Of a DNA stretch of 64,000 nucleotides, positions 51,147 through 60,343 are shown piece after piece. Each line of letters begins with the position of its first letter. Position 1 is the first letter of the stretch. Source of the stretch: Holophagales bacterium (GTDB lineage Bacteria > Acidobacteriota > Thermoanaerobaculia > UBA5066); the NCBI GenBank assembly GCA_016714815.1, contig JADKBZ010000011.1, forward strand, positions 62,001 through 126,000, written 5' to 3'. Below the pieces are notes generated by a model, which was given only the letters and a program-made list of their open reading frames with translations, made no database searches and was not told the DNA's origin. The position numbers and the translations under genes were made by a program.

Positions 51147-53750
51147 ATGGCGCTTCGCGAAGGCGACAAGCTCGGTCCCTACGAGGTTTCGGCCCGCATC
51201 GGCGCGGGGGGGATGGGCGAGGTCTGGCGGGCCCGGGACACCCGCCTCGGCCGCGACGTCGCCATCAAGATCCTGACGCGGACCGGCTCCTCCGACGCCG
51301 ACCGGATCCGCCGGTTCGAGGTCGAGATGAAGGCGGTCGGGCGGCTCAGCCACCCGAACGTCCTCGCCGTCTTCGACGTCGGAAGCCACGAGGGGAGTCC
51401 CTACCTCGTCTCCGAGCTCCTCGAGGGAGAGACGCTCCGCGACAGGCTCGACCGCGGCCCTCTTCCCGCGAGGTTCGTCGCCACCACCGCGGTCGAGATC
51501 GCGCAGGGCCTGGCGGCCGCCCACGCCGCCGGCGTCGTTCACCGCGACCTGAAACCGGAGAACGTCTTCGTGACGCGCGACGGCCGGATCAAGCTCCTCG
51601 ATTTCGGTCTCGCCAAGCTCGTCGAGCCGCGGGCGCCCCTCGCCTTCGAAGGAGCGGACGAAGCGGAAACCGCCGCCCGTCTCACGGTCTCGGGCGTCGT
51701 CGTCGGGACGGTGCGGTACATGTCGCCGGAGCAGATTCGCGGGGCGGAGGTCGACCACCGGTCCGACATCTTCGCGTTCGGGGCGGTGCTCTACGAGATG
51801 CTGACGGGAGAGGTCGCCTTCCGGCGCCCCTCGGCGATCGAGACGCTGAGCGCGACGCTCGCGGACGACCCGCTCAGCCGGCTCGAGGATCCCGAGCTGA
51901 TACCGGTGGAGATCGAGCCGGTCCTGAAGCGCTGCCTCGAGAAGAAGCCGGAAAACAGGTTCCAGTCCGCGGCCGACCTCGCGTTCCAGCTCGGCGAGTA
52001 CGTGGAGAGCGTCACGCGATCGTCGAACGTCCGGCGGCGGCCGAGCGCCGGGCGGCGCGCGCGGGGCGTGCGGCTCGCCGCGGCGGTCGGCCTCGCCGTC
52101 GCGGTCCTCGGCGTCGCCGGGCTGGCCTGGCGCGCGGGGCGCGGCTCTGCGGAGCCGGGCGTGCCGTCCTACCGGCAGCTCACTTTCCGCCGGGGCCTCG
52201 TCCTCTCCGCGCGCTTCTCCCCGGACGGGAGGACCGTCGTCTACGGTGCGGGCTGGGAAGGGGAGCCCTTCCGGCTCTTCTCGATGCGAACGGAGAGCCC
52301 CGAGTCCCGTCCGCTCGACCTGCCGCCCGGAGATGTCCTCGCCGTCTCGTCGACGGGAGAGCTCGCGATCTCGCTCGACCGAAAGTTCGTCTACGGCTTC
52401 TCGGCGCGCGGCACCCTGGCGCGGGTCCCGCTCGGAGGAGGCGCGCCGCGAAAGATCCTGACCGACGTGGAGGACGCGGACTTCTCTCCCGACGGGCGCG
52501 AGCTGGCGGTGAGCCGGGTCGTCGAGGGGCGGTACCGGCTCGAGTACCCGATCGAGAAGATTCTTCGCCAGGCCGAGGGGTGGATGAGCAACGTGCGCGT
52601 CTCTCCGGACGGAGAGCGCGTGGCGTACATCGACCACCCGATCCCGGGCGACGACCGGGGCTCGATCTGCGTCGTCGACCGGAAGGGCGCCGCGACGGTC
52701 CTCTCGTCCGGGTGGTCGAGCGCCCTCGGCCTCGACTGGTCTCCGGCCGGGGACGAGGTCTGGTTCACCGCGGCGGACGTCGGGCAGAACGGTGCGCTGT
52801 GGGGCGTCGACCTCCGAGGGAAGAAACGGCTCCTCGCGCGGACCCCGGGGCGGCTCTCGATCCAGGACGTCGCGTCGAACGGCAACCTTCTGATCACGGA
52901 GGGTCGGATGCGCGTCGGCATGGCCTCCGGGTCGAAGAACGGCCGCGACAGGGACCTCTCCTGGCTGGACCTCTCCGCGGTCGCGGACGTGTCGCGGGAC
53001 GGGAAGGCGGTCCTCTTCTCGGAGCAGGGGGCCGGGAGCGGAGACGGCACCTACGCCGTCTACCTGCGAGGGACGGACGGCTCGCCCGCGATCCGCCTCG
53101 GCGAGGGAACCGCGGGACCGCTTTCGCCCGATGGCCGGTGGGCCGTCTCGATCGTCCAGTCGGACTCCCAGCGTCTCGTCCTCCTTCCGACCGGACCCGG
53201 CCAGCTGAAGGCGCTCGACCGCGGCCCCATCGTCAGCTACCAGGCCGCGGCCTGGCTCCCGGACGGAAATCGGCTGCTCCTCTCCGCGAACGAGGAGGGA
53301 AAGCCGACCAGGCTCTACCTGCAGAGCGTCGAAGGCGGGCTTCCGCGAGCGATCTCCGGCGACGGCCTGAGAATCACGACGAGCACCGACGCCATCTCCC
53401 CCGACGGGCGGCTGGCCACCGTTCTCGACGGCAGCGACAGGGTCGTCCTCTTCCCGCTCGACGGCGGCGAGCCGCGTCTTCTTCCCGGCCTCGAGCCGGG
53501 AGACGTTCCGATGCGATGGAGCGCGGACGGCCGTTCGGTCTTCGTCTTTCGCTACGACGAGATGCCTGCCCGCATACGACGCGTCGACATCGATCCGGTC
53601 CGGCGCGAGCTGGTCGCCGAGATCGTCCCGCCGGACCTGGCCGGGATTCACTCGCTCGTGGCCGCGCAGACGACGCCGAGCGGCGACTCCTGGGTCTACA
53701 GCTACTTTTCGTTCAGGAACGACCTGTACCTCGCCACGGGAGCGAAGTAA
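51147..53750 (+). CDS. Ser/Thr protein kinase with transmembrane helix and TolB-like propeller
   Basis: An 867-residue receptor kinase. Kinase domain at residues ~11-280: RIGAGGMGEVWRARD, VAIKIL, HRDLKPEN (His132, Arg133, Asp134), LLDFGLAKL, and VRYMSPEQI in the activation/P+1 region. One transmembrane helix lies at ~309-330. The C-terminal ~520 residues form a propeller with PD40/TolB-type repeats (ARFSPDGRTVVYGAG, ADFSPDGRELAVSR, VRVSPDGERVAYIDH, GPLSPDGRWAVS, DAISPDGRLATV). Kinase-PD40 proteins of this layout are abundant in Acidobacteriota. It is a tandem duplicate of the frameshifted gene before it. Ligand and phosphorylation targets are unknown. Confidence 0.93.
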   Translation: MALREGDKLGPYEVSARIGAGGMGEVWRARDTRLGRDVAIKILTRTGSSDADRIRRFEVEMKAVGRLSHPNVLAVFDVGSHEGSPYLVSELLEGETLRDRLDRGPLPARFVATTAVEIAQGLAAAHAAGVVHRDLKPENVFVTRDGRIKLLDFGLAKLVEPRAPLAFEGADEAETAARLTVSGVVVGTVRYMSPEQIRGAEVDHRSDIFAFGAVLYEMLTGEVAFRRPSAIETLSATLADDPLSRLEDPELIPVEIEPVLKRCLEKKPENRFQSAADLAFQLGEYVESVTRSSNVRRRPSAGRRARGVRLAAAVGLAVAVLGVAGLAWRAGRGSAEPGVPSYRQLTFRRGLVLSARFSPDGRTVVYGAGWEGEPFRLFSMRTESPESRPLDLPPGDVLAVSSTGELAISLDRKFVYGFSARGTLARVPLGGGAPRKILTDVEDADFSPDGRELAVSRVVEGRYRLEYPIEKILRQAEGWMSNVRVSPDGERVAYIDHPIPGDDRGSICVVDRKGAATVLSSGWSSALGLDWSPAGDEVWFTAADVGQNGALWGVDLRGKKRLLARTPGRLSIQDVASNGNLLITEGRMRVGMASGSKNGRDRDLSWLDLSAVADVSRDGKAVLFSEQGAGSGDGTYAVYLRGTDGSPAIRLGEGTAGPLSPDGRWAVSIVQSDSQRLVLLPTGPGQLKALDRGPIVSYQAAAWLPDGNRLLLSANEEGKPTRLYLQSVEGGLPRAISGDGLRITTSTDAISPDGRLATVLDGSDRVVLFPLDGGEPRLLPGLEPGDVPMRWSADGRSVFVFRYDEMPARIRRVDIDPVRRELVAEIVPPDLAGIHSLVAAQTTPSGDSWVYSYFSFRNDLYLATGAK

Positions 53751-53771
53751 GGAACTCTGCCGGAAGGCGAC

Positions 53772-53802
53772 GGGAGACCGGCGCCGTGGCGACCGGTCTC
53801 CC
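53772..53802. terminator. terminator hairpin after the Ser/Thr kinase gene
   Basis: GGGAGACCGG (53772-53781) and CCGGTCTCCC (53793-53802) form a perfect 10-base stem with an 11-base loop between the convergent kinase and histone-H1-like genes. It can serve both directions. There is no T-run on either side. Confidence 0.7.
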
Positions 53803-53813
53803 ACCTTCGCGCG

Positions 53814-54035
53814 TCAGATGACGCCGACGTCCTTCTTCTTGGGGGCGGCCTTCTTGGCGACGGCCTTCTTCGGGGCCGCCTTCTTCACGGCCTTCTTCGC
53901 GGGGGCCTTGGGGGCGGCCTTCGCGGGGGCCTTGGGGGCGACCTTCTTGGCCGGGGCCTTCACGGCGGCCTTGGGGGCGGCCTTCTTGACGACCTTCTTG
54001 GCCGGGACCTTCTTCGCTGCTTTCTTCGTTGCCAT
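53814..54035 (-). CDS. histone-H1-like Lys/Ala/Pro-rich DNA-binding protein
   Basis: A 73-residue, extremely basic protein built of irregular repeats of the type AAPKKAV/KKAAPKAP/APAKKVAP and ending KKKDVGVI. Composition is almost only Lys, Ala, Pro and Val, as in bacterial histone-H1-like proteins (AlgP, Hc1-like tails) that bind and compact DNA nonspecifically. An AAAAGGAG ribosome site precedes the ATG. It lies between a terminator hairpin and the RiPP-type radical SAM gene, on the same strand as the latter. The codon repeats are expressed as protein, not a CRISPR or microsatellite. Confidence 0.85.
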   Translation of the reverse strand: MATKKAAKKVPAKKVVKKAAPKAAVKAPAKKVAPKAPAKAAPKAPAKKAVKKAAPKKAVAKKAAPKKKDVGVI

Positions 54036-54072
54036 CAGAGCTCCTTTTGTTTCCGTCCGGGAGGACGGGGGG

Positions 54073-56145
54073 TCAGGTGAGCACCAGTCCTTCGTGACGA
54101 TTCACGGAGAAGCGGTCCGGGGTCAGTCGTTCGCACGTGCGGGCCGACTCGCTCGCGGGCGGCGACGCCGACCGGTTGCGCGCGCGGAGTGTACAGAACT
54201 CCGCATCGTAATTGTGAACGGGAATGACGATTCCGTCACCCGTCGTTCGTCCCATCGCGCGCGCGACGCGCCAGAAGCGATCGAGCGCGCGCCCCTCGGG
54301 AGCGAATCGTCCGAGGGGAACGGCGAGCGCGAGGTGCCTCTCCCCGTCGCTGAGAACGAGACGGCTGGCCACGAGCGCGTCGAGCGCGCGCTCCACCTCG
54401 TCGCGCGCAAAGCCGCTGGGCGTGCGGCCCGCGGCCGCCAGCTCGCGCAGGCTCTTCGCCGCGTCGCACGCCTCGTGGAGAGCGCGGGGAAGGCCCCGGA
54501 GCACGGTGAGAGGGTGGCGCGCGACGGGGCGAAGGTCCCACACGAGGAGCGCCTCGCCCGCCGGCACGCTGAAGAGCGCGCTCGCCCCCGCGGCGCGTCT
54601 CCATCGCGCGACCTCGAGAAGGAGCGGCGCGACGTACGTCCCGGCGTCCGTTCCGCCGCGGGCGCGGAACGAGAAGGAATACGCGAGGTTCGCGACGGCC
54701 TCGGGCGCGAGCGGGTAGACCGCGGCGTACGACGGCAGCGGCGCGACGTCGAGGAAGCCGAGCCTCTCCGCATCGTCGAAGCCGGGGCTGAAGCGGTCGA
54801 GCCGCAGGCCCGAGACGCCCGTCGGCGGAGAGAGGTGCGTCAGCAGCGGGACGAGGCGCGCCATCCGCGCGTACTCCTCGGGCGGCTCGTCGGGAAATCC
54901 CCAGAGGAGGTTCCACCAGGGCGTCACGCCGAGCTCGCGTCCCCACTTCAGGAGCTGGATGTTCTGGAAGGCGGTGACGCCCTTCCTCATCAGCTTCAGC
55001 ACGGCGTCGCTGAGGCTCTCGATGCCGGGCTGGATCCGCGTGACGCCTGCGTCGGCGAGAAGACGGACCTGGCCCTTCGTGAGGCTCGACTTCGTCTCCC
55101 AGAAGACGGGGGACGGGGGCGGCGACTTCGCGAGCTCGGGGAGAAGGCTCGAGAAGTAGCGCGTGTCGAGGATGTTGTCGACGACCTGCAGGTCGCTCTC
55201 CGGGTGCCGCGCCACGAGCGCGCGAAGCTCGTCGAGCGCCCGCGACGGCGACTTGCTCCGGAAGGCCAGCGTCGTGCCGTTCAGGCCGCAGAACGTGCAG
55301 TGGCTCTTCTGGCCCCACGAGCAGCCGCGCGCCGTCTCGAGGAAGAGGCCGGGCGTCCACTTCCCGGCGAAGCGGCTCCGCGCGAACTGCTCGAAGTAGT
55401 CCGTGTCGTCGGGGACGGGGAGGTCGTCCATCCGCATCACCGGCGGCGCGCTGGTAAAGAGGCCGGCGGCCAGCCGTGCGTTCACGTTCGCGGGTGTCGT
55501 GACGCCGGGGAGGTCGTCGACGGCGCGCCCCTCGAGAACCCGCTGGACGAGCTCGGGGAAGACGAGATCGCCCTCTCCCGACACGACCGCGTCGAGGAAG
55601 GGGAAGCTCCGGAGCGTCTCGGCCCCCATCACCCCTTCGCAGTTCGCACCGCCGAGGAGGACGAAGGTTCCGGGCGCCTCCTTCCGGATTCGCCTGGAGA
55701 GCGCGAGCGAGGCGACGTGCTGCTGGAAGACGCTCGTGAAGCCGACGATCCGCGGGCGGTGGGCGAGGACCTCGGCGAGACAGCGGTCGAGCAGCGGCGC
55801 GGCGCGCGACCGCGCGTGACGCAGGCCTTTGACGAAGGACTCGGGGACGGGACGCGCGAGCTCGCGCGCTCCCCAGCAGGCGCGGCCGAGGAGGATCTCG
55901 CGCTCCCACCTCTCGTCCGCCACCGGGTCGGGCCCGAAGAGCGCCTCGCGAAAGACCCATTCCCCCGCGAGCTCGCGGATCGAGCGGGTGCCGTCGGTGG
56001 CGATCCTCGTGTAGGGACCCACGCCGAGGACCTCGGCGAAGCGAAGAGTGAAGTGGAGGACCCGGACGGAGACGCCGAGCGGGGCCAGCGACGCCGCGAG
56101 GAGCGAGAGGCCCAGGGACGGGGTCATCTCGGGGCCGAACGGCAT
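54073..56145 (-). CDS. RiPP-maturation-type B12 radical SAM protein
   Basis: A protein of 690 residues or slightly more. An N-terminal cobalamin-binding region (PSLGLSLLAASLAPLGVSVRVL, then RIVGFTSVFQQHVASLALSRRIRK, LLGGANCEGVMGAE) precedes a radical SAM domain with RGCSWGQKSHCTFCGLNGTT, the C-x7-C-x2-C motif typical of the ribosomal-peptide maturation radical SAM protein 1 family (TIGR03975-like). Members modify precursor peptides; no precursor is recognised nearby. The ATG at 56145 cuts into the first beta strand: in-frame codons upstream read DVLLVS, as in relatives, so the true start is probably further up, perhaps CTG at 56205. Confidence 0.82.
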   Translation of the reverse strand: MPFGPEMTPSLGLSLLAASLAPLGVSVRVLHFTLRFAEVLGVGPYTRIATDGTRSIRELAGEWVFREALFGPDPVADERWEREILLGRACWGARELARPVPESFVKGLRHARSRAAPLLDRCLAEVLAHRPRIVGFTSVFQQHVASLALSRRIRKEAPGTFVLLGGANCEGVMGAETLRSFPFLDAVVSGEGDLVFPELVQRVLEGRAVDDLPGVTTPANVNARLAAGLFTSAPPVMRMDDLPVPDDTDYFEQFARSRFAGKWTPGLFLETARGCSWGQKSHCTFCGLNGTTLAFRSKSPSRALDELRALVARHPESDLQVVDNILDTRYFSSLLPELAKSPPPSPVFWETKSSLTKGQVRLLADAGVTRIQPGIESLSDAVLKLMRKGVTAFQNIQLLKWGRELGVTPWWNLLWGFPDEPPEEYARMARLVPLLTHLSPPTGVSGLRLDRFSPGFDDAERLGFLDVAPLPSYAAVYPLAPEAVANLAYSFSFRARGGTDAGTYVAPLLLEVARWRRAAGASALFSVPAGEALLVWDLRPVARHPLTVLRGLPRALHEACDAAKSLRELAAAGRTPSGFARDEVERALDALVASRLVLSDGERHLALAVPLGRFAPEGRALDRFWRVARAMGRTTGDGIVIPVHNYDAEFCTLRARNRSASPPASESARTCERLTPDRFSVNRHEGLVLT

Positions 56146-56297
56146 CGAGACGAGGAGGACGTCGGTTGCGAAGGACGTGGATGCCGGCGAGCGCTTGCGA
56201 GTCAGGCCCCGAGGGTGCCGGGCGAAGGTCGGGGCGTCAAGGAGTCGCGACGTTCTCGCAGAACGAACCGTCGTCCGTGAGAGCCGTACACGGGAAC

Positions 56298-59200
56298 ATG
56301 GGTATCCCGCGCCACGTCCTCGCAGCCCTCGTCGCGCTCCTGACGGCGGCTGCCGCGGGCGCCGCGCCGGTGTCGTTCGGGAAGCTCTCCCTGGCCGAGG
56401 GCCTCTCCCAGAGCATCGTCGAGGGGATGCTCCAGGACCGGCGGGGATTTCTCTGGTTCGCCACCGAGGACGGGCTGAACCGATGGGACGGGTACCGGTT
56501 CACCGTCTTCCGCAACGTCGCGGGAAACGCGCGGAGCCTCTCTTACAACGACCTCAAGTGCCTCATGGAAGACCGGTCGGGCATGATCTGGATCGGAACT
56601 TTCGAGGGGGGGCTGAACCGGTTCGACCCGGCGACGGGCGACGTCACGCGATTCCGCAACGACCCCGCCGACCCGTCCAGCCTGCCCGCGAACATCGTCC
56701 GGGCCCTTCGCGAAGACCGCGACGGGCGGATCTGGGTCGGGACTCAGGGCGGAGGCCTCGGTCGCCTCGACCCGGGGACGGGACGCTTCGAGCGGTTCCG
56801 TCACGACCCGCGCGATCCGGCGAGCCTGGCGCACGACGACGTGAGGGCTCTCCTGATCGACGGAAACGGCACGCTCTGGGCGGGGACCTTCGGCGGCGGG
56901 CTCGACCGGCTCGACGCGGCCAGGCACGCGTTCGTTCACGTCCCGGCCGACGGAGGCGGGGCGGGAGCGCTTCTCGTCGACGCGCTCCTCGAGGATCGAT
57001 CCGGAACCGTCTGGGCCGGGACCTGGGGCGGCGGCCTCTTCGCGTACGACGGCGGCTCGGGGCGCCTCGTCCGGAGGCCGCGGGGCGCCGTCCTGCCGAG
57101 CAACCTCGTGAAGGCCCTCGCCGAGGACCACGACGGCGCGCTCTGGGTCGCCACCGACGGGGGCGGGCTCGTGCGCATCGACCGGAAAGCGGGCCTGACG
57201 GTCTACCGGCACGACCCCGCCGAGCCGCGAAGCCTCTCGACCGACCGGGTCTGGTCGCTTTTCGAGGACCGCTCGAAGGTCCTCTGGGCGGGAACCTACG
57301 GCGGGGGGCTGAACGCGCTCGACCTGGGGCGCAAGGAGTTTCTCCACGTTCGGCACGACCCGCGCAACCCCGCCTCGCTCGGGCAGGACATCGTCTGGTC
57401 GTTTCACGAGGACCCCGACGGGACTCTCTGGGTCGGAACGGACTCGGGCGGCCTCCAGCGCTGGGATCGGAGGGCGAACGCGTTTCGCGGCTACCGTCAC
57501 GACCCGTCGAACCCGGCGAGCCTCTCGCACGACACGGTGCGCGCGGTCCTCGGCGACTCCGCGGGAAGCCTCTGGGTGGCGACGAACGGCGGGGGGCTCG
57601 ACCGGGTCGACCGGGCCACCGGGCGTTTCGAGCATCACCGGCACGACCCGCGGGACCCGGGGAGCCTCGCCCACGACGAGCTCCGGGCGGTCTACGAGGA
57701 CCGCTCGGGGACGCTCTGGATCGGGACGTTCGGAGGGGGGCTGGACCGGCTCGACCGCGAGACGGGCCGCTTCGTCCACTACCGAAACGATCCTGCCGAT
57801 CCGGCGAGCCTGTCGAACGACTTCGTCCGCTGCATCCTGGAGGACGCCAGCGGCGCCCTCTGGGTCGGGACCCAGGGGGGCGGGCTGAACCGCCTCGACC
57901 GGACGACGGGCGCCTTCACGAGGTGGCGCGCGGACCCGGCCGACCCGCAGAGCCTCTCGAACGACTACGTCTTCGCCCTCCACCAGGACCAGACGGGGAG
58001 CCTCTGGGCCGGGACCTACGGGGGCGGGCTGAACCGGTTCGACCGGAAGACGGGGCGGTTCGAGCGGGTCACGGCGGCCGACGGTCTCGCGAGCGATCTC
58101 GTCTACGGGATCCTCGAAGACGAACGGGGGCGGCTCTGGGTCAGCTCGAACAAGGGACTCACCCAGTTCGACCCGCGAGAGAGGACCTTTCACGTCTGGG
58201 ACGCAGAGGACGGGCTGCAGAGCGACGAGTTCAACGGCGGCTCCTTCCACCGGAGCGCGCGGGGCGAGATGTTCTTCGGGGGGATCGAGGGCTTCAACGT
58301 CTTCCTTCCGTCCGAGATCGTCGTGAGGACCGATCCCGCCCCCGTGGTTCTGACGGAGCTTCTCCTGGCGAACAGCCCGGTCCCGGTCGGCGGGTCCGTT
58401 GGCGGCCGGACGCTTCTGACCCGCTTCGTCGGCTACACCGACGAGGTCGTCCTCTCCCACGAGGACGACCTCGTCTCCCTCGAGTTCGCCGCGCTCCACT
58501 TCACGGCGCCGCGGAAGATCCGCTACTCCTACCGGCTCGACGGCTTCGACCGCGACTGGATCCCGGCGGGGGCCCAGCAGCGGGTGGCGACCTACACGGG
58601 CCTGCCGCCGGGCGCCTACCTCTTCCGCGTGAAGGCGGCCAATCCCGACGGCGTCCCGGGAAAGGACGAGGCGCGGCTCCGGATCGTCGTCACGCCCCCC
58701 TTCTGGGGAACGTGGTGGTTCCGGCTGACGGCGGCGCTCCTCCTTGCCGCCGTCTCGGCGATCCTCCTCAGGCGGCGGATGCGCACCGTCCGGCTCGAGG
58801 CGGCGATGCGGGCGGCGCACGAAGCCCAGATGGCCGTCATGCCGCACGAGGATCCGGTGGTGGAGGGGTTCGAGGTGTCGGGCATCTGCATCCCGGCGTT
58901 CGAGGTCGGCGGCGACTTCTTCGACTACGTGACGGTCGGCCCGGACGGGTCCAGGCTCGGGATCGTCGTCGGGGACGTCTCGGGAAAGGGAACGCGGGCC
59001 GCGATGACGGCGGCGATGTCGGGCGGAATGGTGAACGCGCTCGTGCGCCACGGCGCACCGCTCGAAGAGGTGGCGGAGCAGGCGAGCGCCGCCCTCCGCG
59101 CGAAGATCGAGAAGCGGATGTTCGCGGCCGTCTGCCTCGCGACGCTCGATCCGGCGAGGCGCGAGCTGACATTCGTCAACGCCGGTCTCTGCGAGCCGCT

Positions 59201-59531
59201 CCTGCGAGCGGGGGACACGGCGACGTACCTCTCGGTCGAAGGGGCGTCGTTCCCGCTCGGCGCAAGCACCCGCGCGGTCTACAGGAGCCGGAGGGTCGTC
59301 CTCTCGGCCGGAGACGTCGTCGTCCTCTACACCGACGGGGTCCCGGAGGCGCAGGGACGGGATGGAGCGCCGTGGGGCTACGACGCCTTCGCCGGATTCC
59401 TGCGGGGCCTTCCGACCGCCACCCTGTCGGCGCGCGCGGTCCGCGACGCGATCGTCCGGGAGGTGGCGCGGGTCACGGGACGGCCGAGCCCCGACGACGA
59501 CGTGGCGGTCGTCGTCGTGAAGGCGCTCTGA
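56298..59531 (+). CDS. Reg_prop two-propeller sensor with SpoIIE-type PP2C phosphatase
   Basis: A 1,077-residue membrane protein. After a signal peptide (HVLAALVALLTAAAAGAA) come 14 repeats of the type EDRSGTLWIGTFGGGLDRLDRETG (residues ~30-680), enough for two seven-bladed propellers, then a Y_Y_Y domain (~690-805: ISYRLDGFDRDW-like IRYSYRLDGFDRDWIPAG), one transmembrane helix (~808-828), and a cytoplasmic SpoIIE/PP2C domain (EVGGDFFDYVTV, VVGDVSGKGTRAAM, LYTDGVPEA, DDDVAVVVV). It would sense a periplasmic ligand, perhaps a glycan as in SusR/HTCS-like sensors, and dephosphorylate an unlinked anti-sigma-antagonist-type partner. No such partner gene is in the window. Confidence 0.92.
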   Translation: MGIPRHVLAALVALLTAAAAGAAPVSFGKLSLAEGLSQSIVEGMLQDRRGFLWFATEDGLNRWDGYRFTVFRNVAGNARSLSYNDLKCLMEDRSGMIWIGTFEGGLNRFDPATGDVTRFRNDPADPSSLPANIVRALREDRDGRIWVGTQGGGLGRLDPGTGRFERFRHDPRDPASLAHDDVRALLIDGNGTLWAGTFGGGLDRLDAARHAFVHVPADGGGAGALLVDALLEDRSGTVWAGTWGGGLFAYDGGSGRLVRRPRGAVLPSNLVKALAEDHDGALWVATDGGGLVRIDRKAGLTVYRHDPAEPRSLSTDRVWSLFEDRSKVLWAGTYGGGLNALDLGRKEFLHVRHDPRNPASLGQDIVWSFHEDPDGTLWVGTDSGGLQRWDRRANAFRGYRHDPSNPASLSHDTVRAVLGDSAGSLWVATNGGGLDRVDRATGRFEHHRHDPRDPGSLAHDELRAVYEDRSGTLWIGTFGGGLDRLDRETGRFVHYRNDPADPASLSNDFVRCILEDASGALWVGTQGGGLNRLDRTTGAFTRWRADPADPQSLSNDYVFALHQDQTGSLWAGTYGGGLNRFDRKTGRFERVTAADGLASDLVYGILEDERGRLWVSSNKGLTQFDPRERTFHVWDAEDGLQSDEFNGGSFHRSARGEMFFGGIEGFNVFLPSEIVVRTDPAPVVLTELLLANSPVPVGGSVGGRTLLTRFVGYTDEVVLSHEDDLVSLEFAALHFTAPRKIRYSYRLDGFDRDWIPAGAQQRVATYTGLPPGAYLFRVKAANPDGVPGKDEARLRIVVTPPFWGTWWFRLTAALLLAAVSAILLRRRMRTVRLEAAMRAAHEAQMAVMPHEDPVVEGFEVSGICIPAFEVGGDFFDYVTVGPDGSRLGIVVGDVSGKGTRAAMTAAMSGGMVNALVRHGAPLEEVAEQASAALRAKIEKRMFAAVCLATLDPARRELTFVNAGLCEPLLRAGDTATYLSVEGASFPLGASTRAVYRSRRVVLSAGDVVVLYTDGVPEAQGRDGAPWGYDAFAGFLRGLPTATLSARAVRDAIVREVARVTGRPSPDDDVAVVVVKAL

Positions 59532-59543
59532 GTCGTCCGGGCC

Positions 59544-60212
59544 TCAGAGGGGCCCGAGAGCGACGTCCCTGAGGAGGACGACGATCCCGGCGAGGACGTC
59601 GGCGCCGGGCCGGGTCCCGCCCACCGTGAGGCGTCGGGTGGCGTCCTTGAGCGCGCCGTCCTCGGCGTCGGGGTCCCCGAGGAGGTCGACGAGCGCGGCG
59701 ACCTGCGCCGGGAAGGCGCCCTGGACGGCGTCGTCGAGGGTCCTCGCCGTCGTCGGTGGCGCGCCGGTGCCGGAGAGGGCGGTGAGAGAAGCCTGGAAAG
59801 CCGCGGCCGCGAGCCGGGGAACGAGCCGTCCCGAGGCGAGCCGCAGGGCGGCGGCGGCGAGGCCGACGAGCATCTCCTCGCCCGCGGGCGCCGGGTCGGG
59901 ACCCAGCGCGGCGAGGCCGGCGGCCTCGCGGTGATAGACGTCGCCCGCGGTGTCGCCGGAGACGAGGCGGGCCGAGAGAGAGCTCAGGCGCGCCGCGACC
60001 CAGCGGACGAGGACCACGTCCGCCGCGAGCTCGCCGGGGGCGTTGCCCGTCACGAGAGCCAGGGTCCGGGCGGAGAGCGGGACGATGGCGAGCTGGTGCG
60101 CGAGGGTCGCCCGGTCGACGGGGCGGCCCGGCGCGGCGAGCTTCCTGGCGCCGACGGCGAACGCCGGCCCGGCGACGGAGCTGGTGGGTGCGGGGAGGGT
60201 GAGGACGCTCAT
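59544..60212 (-). CDS. hypothetical protein, Ala/Leu-rich helical
   Basis: A 222-residue soluble protein rich in Ala, Leu and Val with no signal peptide or membrane helix and no family I recognise. It looks all-helical (PVDRATLAHQLAIVPLSARTLALVTG, AGEEMLVGLAAAALRLASGRL). Codon use and third-position GC match real genes here. The ATG at 60212 is preferred; ATG at 60245 would add an Arg-rich stretch. It is convergent with the propeller-phosphatase gene and divergent from the acyltransferase gene. Confidence 0.6.
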   Translation of the reverse strand: MSVLTLPAPTSSVAGPAFAVGARKLAAPGRPVDRATLAHQLAIVPLSARTLALVTGNAPGELAADVVLVRWVAARLSSLSARLVSGDTAGDVYHREAAGLAALGPDPAPAGEEMLVGLAAAALRLASGRLVPRLAAAAFQASLTALSGTGAPPTTARTLDDAVQGAFPAQVAALVDLLGDPDAEDGALKDATRRLTVGGTRPGADVLAGIVVLLRDVALGPL

Positions 60213-60329
60213 CTGCGGCTCGCGGCGGCGAGAGGAGCCCGCCATCGAAATGGCAGGAAGGTGATCCGCCGCCGCGGGGAATCTTACGCGGATTCCGCAT
60301 TGCAGCAAGAGCTTCCCCTGGATCGCATT

Positions 60330-60335
60330 ACGATT
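60330..60335 (+). promoter_or_regulatory. predicted -10 box of the acyltransferase gene
   Basis: TACGAT, eight bases before the ATG at 60344; no -35 or ribosome site is recognisable, suggesting a near-leaderless transcript. Confidence 0.4.
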
Positions 60336-60343
60336 CCGCGCCG

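Noticed and set aside
53820..54030. Short repeats that could be read as a CRISPR array
   Set aside because: The repeats are Lys/Ala/Pro codons of a small basic protein with no unique spacers; no cas gene is present.
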